A stretch of DNA of 64,000 nucleotides from Arthrobacter burdickii (GTDB lineage: Bacteria > Actinomycetota > Actinomycetes > Actinomycetales > Micrococcaceae): positions 186,001 to 250,000 of the forward strand of contig NZ_JAROCG010000002.1 in NCBI RefSeq assembly GCF_030433645.1. Reading direction: 5' to 3'. Below are positions 16,541 to 25,530 of this stretch, one piece after another; the first letter of the stretch is position 1, and each line of letters starts with the position of its first letter. Both the position numbers and the translations under genes were made by a program. The notes beneath the pieces are model-generated. The model made no database searches. It worked only from the letters and a program-made list of their open reading frames with translations, and was not told the DNA's origin.

Positions 16541-16963
16541 GTGAGGTCTCCAGTGCGCACCTCCTTGGTCCGAACCCTCGGGTGCATCACCCTCGGAGTC
16601 TTCCTTCTCGTCGCCGGAACCGCGCACCTGACCGTGGCGCGGTCCGAGTTCACCGCCCAAGTCCCAGCTTGGTTGCCGCTCGATGCCGACGTCGTGGTGG
16701 TCGTGTCCGGCGTCGTCGAACTGGTGCTCGGGGTGGGCCTGGTGTTCTTCGGTCGGCACCGTGTGTTGGTCGGCTGGGTCGTCGCGGCCTTCTTCATCGC
16801 TATCTTTCCCGGCAACATCGCTCAGTACGTCGACGGCGTGAGCGCCTTCGGACTGGACACCGACCGCGCCCGCCTCATCCGCCTGTTCTTCCAGCCCGTG
16901 CTGGTGCTCTGGGCATTGTGGTCCACGGCCGCCTGGCGGGACCGACGGTTGCTCCGGCGCTGA
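16541..16963 (+). CDS. Small DoxX-like integral membrane protein
   Basis: About 140 residues with four hydrophobic segments: CITLGVFLLVAGTAHL, a second around VVVVVSGVVELVLGVGLVFF, a third VLVGWVVAAFFIAIFP, and a fourth LFFQPVLVLWALWS. The pattern AGTAHL, GxxELxLG and FPGNIAQYVDG resembles DoxX/YphA-like membrane proteins. GTG at 16541 is chosen because the residues before it lack membrane or motif character, but the frame is open back to an ATG at 16403 and no strong ribosome binding site decides the start. The function is unknown; relatives are linked to redox or stress membrane complexes. Confidence 0.7.
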   Translation: MRSPVRTSLVRTLGCITLGVFLLVAGTAHLTVARSEFTAQVPAWLPLDADVVVVVSGVVELVLGVGLVFFGRHRVLVGWVVAAFFIAIFPGNIAQYVDGVSAFGLDTDRARLIRLFFQPVLVLWALWSTAAWRDRRLLRR

Positions 16964-16997
16964 CGCCTTCGCTTCCGGCGCGGGCAGCTGACGGGGA

Positions 16998-17321
16998 TTA
17001 GCGGGCGACGGCAATCGGGTAGAGGTCCGTGGCTTCAAGCATGACGGACTCGATCTTCGCCGCCAGTGCGCCGTCGACCTCGGAGGCCGACTTTGCATCG
17101 ATCCAACGCTGGTCCGCCTGGAAGGCCGCCCAGTTCGCCTTCGGGTCACCGTCGTGCTCGAGGATGTAGACGAGGACGTCGTCGGTTCCTACGGGGGTCC
17201 AGTATCCGAGGCTCTTCATCTTGTGTTCGGTGAAGAGGTTGATGGTGTTGTCCCGGAAGCGTGACATCAGGGCATCCATCTTGCCCGGGTTGGCGGTGTA
17301 GGTACGGAGTTCGTAGGTCAT
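16998..17321 (-). CDS. NIPSNAP-family protein
   Basis: A 107-residue dimeric alpha/beta-barrel (ferredoxin-like) protein. MTYELRTYTANPGKMDALMSRF and the central LGYWTPVGTDDVLVYILEH are the NIPSNAP pattern, followed by the WAAFQADQRW helix that ends such domains. The ATG at 17321 is preceded by GAGGGAGCAACTGC. Bacterial NIPSNAP proteins have no agreed catalytic role; some sit with catabolic genes. Here the gene faces the divergent two-component system 240 bases away without clear linkage. Confidence 0.85.
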   Translation of the reverse strand: MTYELRTYTANPGKMDALMSRFRDNTINLFTEHKMKSLGYWTPVGTDDVLVYILEHDGDPKANWAAFQADQRWIDAKSASEVDGALAAKIESVMLEATDLYPIAVAR

Positions 17322-17565
17322 GCAGTTGCTCCCTCTGAGGACGACGATGTAACGGCCGCGGCGGCAACCACGGCCCTGCCCAGCATAGGCACGGCGGTGT
17401 GGCGACGCGCGGAAGGTTCCTCGGTCAGGTGCTGAGCTGAAAAATATCTGGGGTCTAAGTGCCTGCAGGCCTATACCATGTGTCTCACGGCTGGGTAAGA
17501 ACGGGCTGAAGTAAGTCCGAAAAGTAGGTTCTTCGTCTTTCAGTGTGGTGAGGAGACCGAAGCCG

Positions 17566-18978
17566 ATGGACGACCGCATCGATGCGGGGAGTCTTAGAGG
17601 TGCTGTCTGGCTGACGCTGGCCGGATGGGCGGTCGGGCTCGTTGTGACCGGACTTGTTCTGTGGAGTCCCGCCGTGCTTTTCGGGTACCGCAGTCCTTCC
17701 CTGCACCTCGTGGTGGACTCGGTTGATTCCTGTGTGGCCTTGCTGGTGGCATATCTCTTGTCCGGTCGCTTCGTGCGACGCGGCAGGCTGCAGGACCTGT
17801 TGCTAGCTCAGAGCCTCGTGGTCCTGGCTGTCGCTGGGGCTGGCTTGTCCTGGATGAGTGAGTCCTTGGGCGAAGATCGCGACGGAACCTTCGATGTCTG
17901 GTTGCCACTGACGCTTAGGCTGATCGGCGCGATCCTCATCGCGTCCGCTGCGCTGGTAAGTCGGTCCCGCCAAGTGTCTTTCAAATCGGCGTGGTGGGTG
18001 CTGGCCGTACCCATGGTGGTCGTCGTCGTGACGTCCTCGGTCATGTGGCAAGGGCGGTTCCTGCTGCCCCTGGCTCTCGGTCAGCCTGTGGACGAGGCCA
18101 ATCAACCTATGCTGCTTGCAGTTCATCCTTTGTTCCTGACCGCCCAAGGGGCGGCGGCGGTGTGCTTCATGGTGGCGTCGATTGTCTTCACCAAGCGCGC
18201 GGTTGAGCACCCGGACCCGCTGCTGTCTTGGGTAGGACCGGCATGCGCCCTGGGTGCCTTCGCCCGCGTCAACTACGCTCTCTTCCCCTCGCTGTATACA
18301 GACTGGTTCTACATCGGTGACTTGTTGCGAACCGGCTTCTACCTGCTGCTCTTGATAGGGGCCAGCCGTGAGATCAAGCAGTACTGGGACGCCTACTCCC
18401 AGGTGGCCGTATTCGAGGATCGGCGGCGGCTCGCGCGAGAGCTGCACGATGGGGTCATTCAGGAACTTGCGCTGCTGCGAATGGAAGGTTTTTCCCTTCC
18501 GCCCGGCCTACAGGCGAGGGACAGGATTCTCACAGGCTGCGATCGGGCGCTGGATGAGGCTCGTGCCGCAATTCATGCTTTTGGTCATGGCGGGGACGAA
18601 GCCCTGGGACTTGTCCTGCACCGGACCGCGCGGGAGTTGTCCCAGAGGTATCGAGTCCGCTTGGAGGTTGATGTCGATGACTCCATCGAAGTCAGCGCAG
18701 AGCAGCAGCACGCGCTGGTCCGCATCACTCGCGAAGCGGTGGCCAACGCCGTTCGCCATGGTCGGGCTGAGCATCTGCGCATTCGCCTGAGCGCGGACAG
18801 TGACCAGCGATGCCTGGCCATTCAGGACGATGGAACGGGTTTCGACGTCTCCGGTGCCACGGGCCTCGGCGCGGGCTATGGTTTGATCAGCATGCAGGAG
18901 CGGGCACGAGCCTTGCCCGGGTCCCTCGACATAACATCGCGGCCGGGAGAGGGAAGCGTGGTGACGGTGACATGGTAG
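17566..18978 (+). CDS. Sensor histidine kinase, DesK/NarL-partner type
   Basis: A 470-residue membrane kinase. Seven or so hydrophobic segments fill residues 10-265, with no large extracellular domain, so the stimulus is probably sensed in or at the membrane. A HisKA_3 phosphoacceptor follows (RRRLARELHDGVIQELALL, His at about residue 289), then a HATPase_c domain with an N-box (EAVANAVRHG), DDGTGFD and GLGAGYGL motifs. GGTGAGGAG precedes the ATG. The stop overlaps the response regulator start by seven bases, so the pair is co-translated. The adjacent secreted coiled-coil protein is a candidate target, but no regulator site was recognised. Confidence 0.93.
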   Translation: MDDRIDAGSLRGAVWLTLAGWAVGLVVTGLVLWSPAVLFGYRSPSLHLVVDSVDSCVALLVAYLLSGRFVRRGRLQDLLLAQSLVVLAVAGAGLSWMSESLGEDRDGTFDVWLPLTLRLIGAILIASAALVSRSRQVSFKSAWWVLAVPMVVVVVTSSVMWQGRFLLPLALGQPVDEANQPMLLAVHPLFLTAQGAAAVCFMVASIVFTKRAVEHPDPLLSWVGPACALGAFARVNYALFPSLYTDWFYIGDLLRTGFYLLLLIGASREIKQYWDAYSQVAVFEDRRRLARELHDGVIQELALLRMEGFSLPPGLQARDRILTGCDRALDEARAAIHAFGHGGDEALGLVLHRTARELSQRYRVRLEVDVDDSIEVSAEQQHALVRITREAVANAVRHGRAEHLRIRLSADSDQRCLAIQDDGTGFDVSGATGLGAGYGLISMQERARALPGSLDITSRPGEGSVVTVTW

Positions 18979-19616
18979 ATGAGCACCGGCTACGGGTTGT
19001 GATGGCCGATGACCATGCCCGGATCCGCGCAAAAGTTCGCCAGACGCTGGAAGCGGATGGCTGGGAAGTGTGCGGGGAGGGAGCATCCGCCGAGGAAGCA
19101 ATCCAACTCGCCATGGAGCATCGTCCCGACGTGGTGCTGCTCGACATCCACATGCCCGGCAACGGAATCTACGCCGCCCAGCAAATCAGCAGGACGTTGT
19201 CCGAAGCCGCCGTAGTGATGCTCACCCAGTCTGCTGACGACGAGGATCTCTTCGACTCCCTGCGGGCGGGAGCCTCTGGGTACCTGCTCAAGAGTACGGA
19301 TCCCGCAACCCTCGCCGAGGTGCTGCGTGGGGTACTCTCCGGCGAGGCGCCGATGTCCCCCGCGCTCGTCACTCGCATCCTGCAGGAGTTCAGAGCGCCC
19401 GGTCGGAGCATCCTGCCCCGCAAATCGGCGGCCGCCGCCAAATTGAGCCCGCGCGAGCGGGAGGTCATGGAACTCCTCGCCCAGGAGTTGTCTACCGAGG
19501 ATGTCGCCCACAAGCTCTTCGTCTCCCCAACCACGGTCCGCGTCCATGTCTCGACGGTCCTACGAAAACTTCGCGTCAAGGACAGGAAGAGCGCTTTCCA
19601 CCTGCTGAAGGGGTAG
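18972..19616 (+). CDS. LuxR/NarL-family response regulator
   Basis: A 214-residue response regulator. The receiver domain has the acidic pair MADDH (residues about 11-13), the phosphoacceptor in VVLLDIHMPG (Asp near residue 56), and the conserved Lys in GYLLKSTD. The C-terminal LuxR helix-turn-helix reads LSPREREVMELLAQELSTED and VSPTTVRVHVSTVLRKL. It overlaps the kinase gene and is its cognate partner. The final segment (KDRKSAFHLLKG) differs from the usual RTQAV ending but is intact. The target genes are unknown. Confidence 0.94.
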   Translation: MVDEHRLRVVMADDHARIRAKVRQTLEADGWEVCGEGASAEEAIQLAMEHRPDVVLLDIHMPGNGIYAAQQISRTLSEAAVVMLTQSADDEDLFDSLRAGASGYLLKSTDPATLAEVLRGVLSGEAPMSPALVTRILQEFRAPGRSILPRKSAAAAKLSPREREVMELLAQELSTEDVAHKLFVSPTTVRVHVSTVLRKLRVKDRKSAFHLLKG

Positions 19617-19929
19617 CGGGGGTCCGTCGCTGGAAGGTCACCCAGCGTCGTGAAGTTCTTTACTCCTGACCGCAATCAGCGTTTAGGCATTTGAACGCAG
19701 GCAAACGGTTCTACCGCCCCGTTTCGCCGTAGCCTTAATTTCATTACGAGGGGTCGGCTGCCACACCAAGGGGCTGGAGCCCAGACCGCTGATACACCGT
19801 AGAAATGCTTCCGCCACTGCTGATCCGCGTGAACGGCAGGGTTACTCGCGTTGAATGAACGCCGTTGCGCGACCTTTCCAATCATTCACTCAAAACTGCA
19901 CGCCCAACGGGCCTGAACGAGGGAACACC
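19617..19929. promoter_or_regulatory. Promoter-bearing intergenic region before the coiled-coil gene
   Basis: About 310 bases with a locally lower GC content and T-rich patches (for example GCCTTAATTTCATTACG near 19731). A weak 6-bp stem (AAACGG ... CCGTTT, about 19708-19729) may end the two-component transcript. I cannot assign a -35/-10 pair with confidence. Confidence 0.4.
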
Positions 19930-21951
19930 ATGAGCAAGAACATTCGGACTAGCGTCGCAGCCGGGTCCACCGCGAAATCCGTCCTTGTCCGCCGCGTCGC
20001 AAGCGCTGTCATCCTGCCGGGGATCCTGACCAGCATGCTGGTTCTCGCCCCGCAGGCGTCGGCCGCGACCACCGCCCCTGTGTCGGGCATCTGCAACGGG
20101 GTGGTCAACCAGCAGGCACATCGCGGCAACGTCCAGCCGAACCTGCTCAAGGCCGCGGCGCGTCAGAACGCGGAGCAGATCGCGACGCTGACCGCTGAGC
20201 GGGCCGCGCTGGTCACCACGCAGAACACCCTGACCACGCAGATCAAGGCAGCCGAGGCTGAGATCGCGGCGCTCGACGCTGAGCACGCCACGCTGGTCGG
20301 GAAGGTCGACTTGGTGACGATGTCGCTGACCAAGCTCGAGGCCGATCAGGCGACGCTGACCGCAGCGATCGCCACCGCGAATACCGAGTTGACCACCCTC
20401 CAGGGCCAAAAAACGACGCTTGTGAACCAGATCACGCCGCTGGAGACGCAGCTGACCGCCGCACAGACCGAGCTCGCCGGCCTGAACACAAAGAAGACCC
20501 AGGCGCTGGCCGACAAGGCAACCAAGGAGGGCGAGCTCGCTGCCGCCAATACCCGCCTGCAGACCCTGACCGGCGCAGCGACGGCGGCGCAGAACACCGT
20601 CAACGCCCAGCTGGCCCTCATCACAACCGCGACGGACGAGCTGGCCGGTCTCACCGCCCAGGGTGACGCGGCGCAGGGGCTCGTGGACGCGGCGGAGAAG
20701 AAGCTGGCCGATGCCCGTGCGGCGCTGCCGGCGCTGGAGACCGCGGCTAAGACCGCTGACACCAATGCCGCCGCAGCGACCGCCGCCATGGTCAAGGCCG
20801 AGGAGAACCTGCGCCTGGCCGAGCAGAGCGTCACGACCTTCACCCAGCGGATCGGCACCATCGAGGCCAGGCTCCCGGTACTGCAGACCGAGATCGCGGG
20901 TGTGCAGGGTGACATCAGCACGAAGAACGCCGAGATCGCCGCGAAGCAGAAGGAGATTGCCGCTGCTACCGCGACGCCGGTCGCCGACGCCGCCGCGCTG
21001 AAGACGCAGCTCGCCGCCCTGGAGGCTGAGCTCGCAGCGGTCAAGGGCAACTCGGACAAGAAGAAGCAGGAGCTGAACGCTGCGATCACCGCCAAGAAGG
21101 CGGAGATCGCCGCTGCAGAGCTCGCGGCCGCGAACAAGACGGCGGTGATCAACGCCCTGAACGGTGACCTGACCAAGCTGCAGGGTCAGCTCGCGACGCT
21201 GAACTCCCAGCTGTCGGCCAAGCAGCAGGAGAGCAGCAACCTGCAGCAGCAGCTCCCGGGCCTGCAGACCAGCCTCGCCGGGGCCAACGCGCAGGTCACC
21301 AGCGCCACCGGGACGCTGGCCGACGCCAAGACCACCCAGACCGCCGCGAACACCGCCCTGACCGGCGCCAACGCCGCCGTGGCCGCGAAGAAGGCGGAGA
21401 TCGCCGCACTGGAGGCGGCGCTTCCGGGCCTGACCGGTGACCTGACCGCGGCCAAGGCCGAGATCACCAGGAAGCAGGGTGAGCTCACGGCCCTGCAGGA
21501 CGCTCTCCCCGGGCTGCAGGCCACCCTGACCGCTGCTAACGCCGCGGTGACCACCGAGACGGCGGAGGTCACCCGTCTCGACGGTGAGGTCGCCAAGCTC
21601 GTCGGGACCCTGGGCACGCTGAACACCTCGATCACTGCCGCGGAGAACGCCATCCTCTCACTGCAGAACCAGCTCACCCCGCTGCAGACCTCGCTGAACA
21701 CGCTCAACACGCAGATCAGCGAGAAGGAGGCGGCCCTGACCACCGCCAAGGCGGACCTGTCGAAGATCGACGCGCAGATCGTCACCCAGGCCGCCACCCT
21801 GCGGACCCTGGAGAGCGCCAAGAAGCCCAACCGCGACGCGGTCGCCGCGCAGAAGGCCGTCGTGGCCGGGCTGCAGGCCCAGTACGCCGCGGTCCTGGAC
21901 AGGATCGCCGTTATCGACGGCACGATCGCCCTAGGCGGTTGCCTCGCCTGA
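19930..21951 (+). CDS. Large secreted alanine-rich coiled-coil protein
   Basis: A 673-residue protein. A basic N-terminus, a hydrophobic stretch (VILPGILTSMLVLAP) and QASAA give a typical Sec signal peptide with cleavage near residue 48. Almost everything after residue 75 is continuous heptad-type sequence of Ala, Leu, Gln, Thr and Lys/Glu, with degenerate repeats such as KKAEIAALEAALPGL and LTAAKAEITRKQGEL. There are only two cysteines in the mature chain: one near the start (GICNG) and one at the C-terminus (GGCLA). They could cross-link a rod. No LPxTG anchor, peptidase or binding domain was seen. It could be a cell-envelope spacer or scaffold. The ATG follows ACGAGGGAACACC. A perfect hairpin follows the stop. 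Confidence 0.85.
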   Translation: MSKNIRTSVAAGSTAKSVLVRRVASAVILPGILTSMLVLAPQASAATTAPVSGICNGVVNQQAHRGNVQPNLLKAAARQNAEQIATLTAERAALVTTQNTLTTQIKAAEAEIAALDAEHATLVGKVDLVTMSLTKLEADQATLTAAIATANTELTTLQGQKTTLVNQITPLETQLTAAQTELAGLNTKKTQALADKATKEGELAAANTRLQTLTGAATAAQNTVNAQLALITTATDELAGLTAQGDAAQGLVDAAEKKLADARAALPALETAAKTADTNAAAATAAMVKAEENLRLAEQSVTTFTQRIGTIEARLPVLQTEIAGVQGDISTKNAEIAAKQKEIAAATATPVADAAALKTQLAALEAELAAVKGNSDKKKQELNAAITAKKAEIAAAELAAANKTAVINALNGDLTKLQGQLATLNSQLSAKQQESSNLQQQLPGLQTSLAGANAQVTSATGTLADAKTTQTAANTALTGANAAVAAKKAEIAALEAALPGLTGDLTAAKAEITRKQGELTALQDALPGLQATLTAANAAVTTETAEVTRLDGEVAKLVGTLGTLNTSITAAENAILSLQNQLTPLQTSLNTLNTQISEKEAALTTAKADLSKIDAQIVTQAATLRTLESAKKPNRDAVAAQKAVVAGLQAQYAAVLDRIAVIDGTIALGGCLA

Positions 21952-21968
21952 TCGACCGTAATACCCCG

Positions 21969-22002
21969 AAGCGCCCCAAGAGCCGATTCTCCTGGGGCGC
22001 TT
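21969..22002 (+). terminator. Rho-independent terminator of the coiled-coil gene
   Basis: Perfect 10-bp arms (AAGCGCCCCA and TGGGGCGCTT) enclose a 14-base loop, 17 bases after the stop codon at 21951. The tail TTCGCTGTCT is weakly T-rich. Confidence 0.8.
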
Positions 22003-22401
22003 CGCTGTCTGCCTGCGATGCAGCACGGACCAGGCGCGCTCACGCTTCATGAGCTTGTGCACGACCTGCCCGAGGAACCGCAGCGCCAGCCCTGGCCCCT
22101 CGTGCGCCTGATAGCGCCTTCGTACCGTTCGGCGACCTCTCGAAGGCCGCAGGGTGCCGTCCCGAACTGCCGGGTTCGGCGCGGAAATCCACCGGACGTG
22201 GATCTTGATGGTCGCCTTGGGACGAGCACGGTTGAACCAGGTCTCGGTGGGGTTTATGAGCGCGATCTATACGAGAAATCGTTCAATGGTTTTCTTCTTA
22301 CGCCGCTGCACCCGGTGCGGCTAACCTAGCGGCGCAGCTTACAAAAACTTCTAGTAGCTCTCATATTCTGAGATGCCAGGCCGCCCGCTTAATCTCTGGA
22401 T
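22003..22401. other. Intergenic region with a possible minus-strand gene remnant
   Basis: On the minus strand an open frame of about 80 codons (about 22250 down to 22010) has GC-rich third positions and a protein-like sequence including TETWFNRARPKATIKIHVRW and ALRFLGQVVHKLMKRERAWS, but no start codon after the preceding stop. It could be a decayed gene end. I do not recognise the family. The rest, near 22250-22400, is AT-richer and may hold the promoter of the zinc-ribbon gene. Confidence 0.35.
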
Positions 22402-22641
22402 ATGACGACAAAACAGAACGGGCTCAGCCCTGTTGAGCGGTGTCCCCGATGCAGGTCCGAAGCCTGGCCGATTGCCTATGGCATGGTCCTGCCCTCCCTG
22501 CAGGAGGAGAACCCGCGCGTGGTCTACGCGGGCTGCGCGATGACTGTGGAATGGCGTCCTGACCCTGCCACCGGTGAGCCTCGTGGCGGAACGCCCGAAT
22601 GGGAGTGCCAGGCAGGCGAGTGCCGCTACCGCTGGTGGTAG
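22402..22641 (+). CDS. Small zinc-ribbon-like protein, function unknown
   Basis: A 79-residue protein with a first metal knuckle CPRC (residues 14-17) and a second set at the C-terminus, CQAGECRYRWW, separated by a strand-rich region including PIAYGMVLPS and YAGCAM. This layout (CPxC, PI-YG, AGC, EW-C, C-yRW) matches a common family of actinobacterial small zinc-ribbon proteins without an assigned function. It stands alone between the coiled-coil gene and the amidase. The ATG has no strong Shine-Dalgarno sequence. Confidence 0.7.
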   Translation: MTTKQNGLSPVERCPRCRSEAWPIAYGMVLPSLQEENPRVVYAGCAMTVEWRPDPATGEPRGGTPEWECQAGECRYRWW

Positions 22642-22802
22642 GAAGCCCACGCGCCCGAAGCACTCCAGCCGCGCCACCGTCTACTGCTACCTGAGCATCG
22701 GCAGCAATGAACCGATGTAATCGGAGTCTGCAGCAACATGTCCCGGATGCCTGCTCGCGCAGCGTGAGGACTTGACCGCCCTATGTCTTGGGCCTTAGGC
22801 GG

Positions 22803-24305
22803 TCACAAGCTTACTGGTGCGCTCTGGGGGTGAGATCGGTGCCCGATGACCTGTTCGAAGCCGTAACCGACGGCGAACATCGTGGGCTCGTCATAGGGAC
22901 GTGCCAGTATCTCCATGCCGACGGGCAGGCCGGAGTCGGTCAGGCCGGCCGGTACCGTCATGGACGGCATCCAGGTCTGCGAACCGATGACCGTGTTTGT
23001 GGGGAAGTTCAAGGTGTTCCACAGCCCGGAATCAGTGTCTTCGTGGGTGGGCGGGGCGACCTGGCAGGTTGGATAGACCAACGTATCGAGGTTATTGGCC
23101 TCCATGAGATTGACGACCGTTTTCATGAACGCTTCGCGCGCGGTGTAGGCGGTGTAGTAGCTCACGTCGTTCAGCGGGTCATCAGGTCCGGCTGCCAACG
23201 CCTCGAGGAGGTCGAGTTTCCTATGGTACCGGCCGGAGTCGATGATCTCGGCGACGGTGCGGGCCGGCGGGTTGGGTTTGGATGAGAGCCAGTTGTTGAT
23301 GTCGTGCTTGGACTTGATCGTGTACATGGACGTTCGACCGATCCACCCGGACAGGTCATCGATCGTGACATCGACCAGCGTGGCGCCGCCTGCCCTCAGC
23401 TCATCGAGGGCGCTGACCATCACCTGATTGACGGGGGCAGCGTTGGGGTCGGTGTCAGCACCGAATGCGCTACGCAGTACTCCGATACGTCGTCCCTGCA
23501 GGGCGTTGGGGACCAGGCAATCCACGTAGGACGCCGGAGCGCGTGCCACGGAGTAAGCGTAGGTGAGTGGGTCGCTCTGGTCGAAGCCGGCCATCACGGT
23601 GAATACGCGGGCGGCGTCTTCGACGGATCGGGCCATCGGGCCGATCGTGTCCTGGACGCTGACCAGAGGGTTGCATCCTGTTCGACTGATCAAACCGGGG
23701 GTGGAGCGAACCCCCACCAGGTTGCAGAATGAGGCCGGTAACCGCACTGATCCTCCGCAGTCCGTGCCGAGTCCCACGGTTGCGTACCCTGCCGCGATGG
23801 CGGCGCCGGTTCCGCTGCTTGATCCTCCTGGATCGCGGTCAAGGTCGTAGGGGTTCTTCGTCACCCCGGTACGGGAGGAGTAGCTGAACCATGACGTGGC
23901 CCAGTCAGGGAGTGTTGTTTTCGCCAGGATGATGGCACCCGCGCCCCGCAGTTTGGCGACCACTGTTGCATCTTCCTCCGCCCGGAAGTCAGCGAAGATT
24001 TCCGATCCGAACGAGGTCGGCATATCAGCCGTTTCCAGACAGTCCTTGATGACCATGGGGATGCCATGCAAAGGCCCGACCGGTTGCCCTGTTTGCAGGT
24101 AAGCATCATCCAGCGCATCGGCTTGTTCCCTGGCGGCCTGATTGATTGTGACCACTGCGTTCAGCTCAGGGCCGGCATGGTCAAAGGCCTCAATCCGGTC
24201 GAGGTAAGCGTCGACCAACTGCCGGACAGTAACCCGACCGGTAAACAATGCGGCCTGGATTCCCGCGATGTCAGCATTCTCGAGCGACGTACCGTTGAGA
24301 TCCAT
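22803..24305 (-). CDS. Amidase-signature family amidase
   Basis: A 500-residue amidase-signature enzyme. The Ser-cisSer-Lys triad is visible: Lys87 in IPMVIKD, the cis-Ser in PGGSSSGTG (residues 159-166), and the nucleophile Ser186 in TDCGGSVRLPA. The family hydrolyses C-N bonds of aliphatic or aromatic amides. No signal peptide is seen, so it is cytoplasmic. The C-terminal GLPVGMEILARPYDE is typical of the family. The GatA-type context (gatC/gatB) is absent, so it is not the tRNA amidotransferase subunit. The start ATG is preceded by GGGAGAAGCTTC. It is monocistronic. Confidence 0.92.
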   Translation of the reverse strand: MDLNGTSLENADIAGIQAALFTGRVTVRQLVDAYLDRIEAFDHAGPELNAVVTINQAAREQADALDDAYLQTGQPVGPLHGIPMVIKDCLETADMPTSFGSEIFADFRAEEDATVVAKLRGAGAIILAKTTLPDWATSWFSYSSRTGVTKNPYDLDRDPGGSSSGTGAAIAAGYATVGLGTDCGGSVRLPASFCNLVGVRSTPGLISRTGCNPLVSVQDTIGPMARSVEDAARVFTVMAGFDQSDPLTYAYSVARAPASYVDCLVPNALQGRRIGVLRSAFGADTDPNAAPVNQVMVSALDELRAGGATLVDVTIDDLSGWIGRTSMYTIKSKHDINNWLSSKPNPPARTVAEIIDSGRYHRKLDLLEALAAGPDDPLNDVSYYTAYTAREAFMKTVVNLMEANNLDTLVYPTCQVAPPTHEDTDSGLWNTLNFPTNTVIGSQTWMPSMTVPAGLTDSGLPVGMEILARPYDEPTMFAVGYGFEQVIGHRSHPQSAPVSL

Positions 24306-24634
24306 GAAGCTTCTCCCATGAGAGGGTCAGATAATCTTCTGCCCTGACGCTAGGACCAGCAAGAAGCAAGGTCAACCCTTCAGTGAGGGGTATCAGCCTC
24401 CCAGCAGAACTGCCGCCCTGCTGGAACTGGGCTGGAGGTTTGGGACAGTGCTTCCCTAGTTAGTTTGCTAGCTGGTTGTCTCCGCATGGAGCCTTGACCC
24501 TCCCACAGGGCCGGCGGATGATTGGCGCACCCGGTGTGACATCTTGTCCAGCTGTGGAGGCATTCCGGCGTGACGCAACCGGTCACCAAATGAATCGATT
24601 CGGCATGCCCCTCCACAAACCAAAGGACATGATC
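24306..24634. promoter_or_regulatory. Divergent intergenic region between amidase and secreted protease
   Basis: About 330 bases between divergent genes, with AT-richer patches (CTAGTTAGTTTGCTAGC near 24456). It presumably holds both promoters. No operator-like palindrome stood out except the short TAGTTAGTTTGCTA region, and I do not assign a function to it. Confidence 0.4.
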
Positions 24635-25477
24635 ATGAAGCCCATCCTCAGGAGAATGACGCTCCTCATAGCGGCAACTCTCTCCCTCATCGTTGCAGGA
24701 GCTTTACCGGCGCCAGCCATTACCGGCGGCGAACCGGACGGCAACCGCCATCCCAATGTCGCCCTTATCGCCTTCTACCTCGACGGCAATGGCCCCTACA
24801 CCTGCTCCGCCACACTGATCTCGCCCACGGTCCTGCTTACCGCAGGGCACTGCACGGTAGGGACCTCGGGTGTCACCCTGGTCACCTTCGACCCAGTCAT
24901 CGCCGAGGAGCCACCGTTCCCGCTGCCCTTCGCAGCAGATCCCACTGTCGGCTATACGGCGGAGGAGCTCGAAGCGGCGGACCAGCTGTGGGGGACGCCG
25001 ACTGCGCACACCGAGGTGAACTTCATGGATCGGTCCCGCTTGAATGACGTGGGCATCATCGTGCTTCACGACCGGGTCACCACCATCACACCTGCGACGC
25101 TCGCTCCTGTCGGATACCTTGATCAATTTAAGTCTCCCCGCCTGAGCAAGACCCTCTTCGAGCTCGTCGGATACGGGACGGAAGTGCGGAAGGCAGAGAC
25201 CGGACCGCAGAAGCCGCAACCGATGGCCTACCCGCTGATTCGCCGCACCACGACCTCACCAGGCCAGAAGCTCACGCCGTATATCCTTCAGCTTCAGGGC
25301 AACCCGAACGATAACCGCGGTGGTGGCGGGACCTGCTTCGGAGACTCCGGCGGGCCAGTCTTCCTCAACGGTTACCTCGTCGCAGTGACGAGCTATGGGT
25401 TCAACGGAATCTGCCGGTACATCGACGGCTACCAGCGTGTAGACACTGCCCTGGTGCAGAACTGGTTGATTCCCTGA
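24635..25477 (+). CDS. Secreted trypsin-like serine protease (S1 family)
   Basis: A 280-residue protein with a clear signal peptide (MKPILRRMTLLIAATLSLIV, cleavage after GALPAPA). ITGGEP resembles the I-x-G-G start of an S1 catalytic domain. The triad is present: His72 in LTAGHC, Asp138 in NDVGIIVL, and Ser238 in CFGDSGGP. Cys pairs around His (SYTC..GHC-type) and TCFGDSGG/GICRY suggest two disulfides. The ATG at 24635 is chosen because AAAGGA lies 7 bases before it; the ATG two codons earlier is too close. It is a typical secreted actinobacterial protease with unknown substrate. Confidence 0.92.
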   Translation: MKPILRRMTLLIAATLSLIVAGALPAPAITGGEPDGNRHPNVALIAFYLDGNGPYTCSATLISPTVLLTAGHCTVGTSGVTLVTFDPVIAEEPPFPLPFAADPTVGYTAEELEAADQLWGTPTAHTEVNFMDRSRLNDVGIIVLHDRVTTITPATLAPVGYLDQFKSPRLSKTLFELVGYGTEVRKAETGPQKPQPMAYPLIRRTTTSPGQKLTPYILQLQGNPNDNRGGGGTCFGDSGGPVFLNGYLVAVTSYGFNGICRYIDGYQRVDTALVQNWLIP

Positions 25478-25530
25478 CCATAGGTAACAGTCGAGAAGCA
25501 CCTCGAGCCATCGCTGTTTTTGTAGCTCTC

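Noticed and set aside
22803..24305. GatA subunit of the tRNA amidotransferase
   Set aside because: No gatB or gatC neighbours, and the gene is isolated; a general amidase is more likely.
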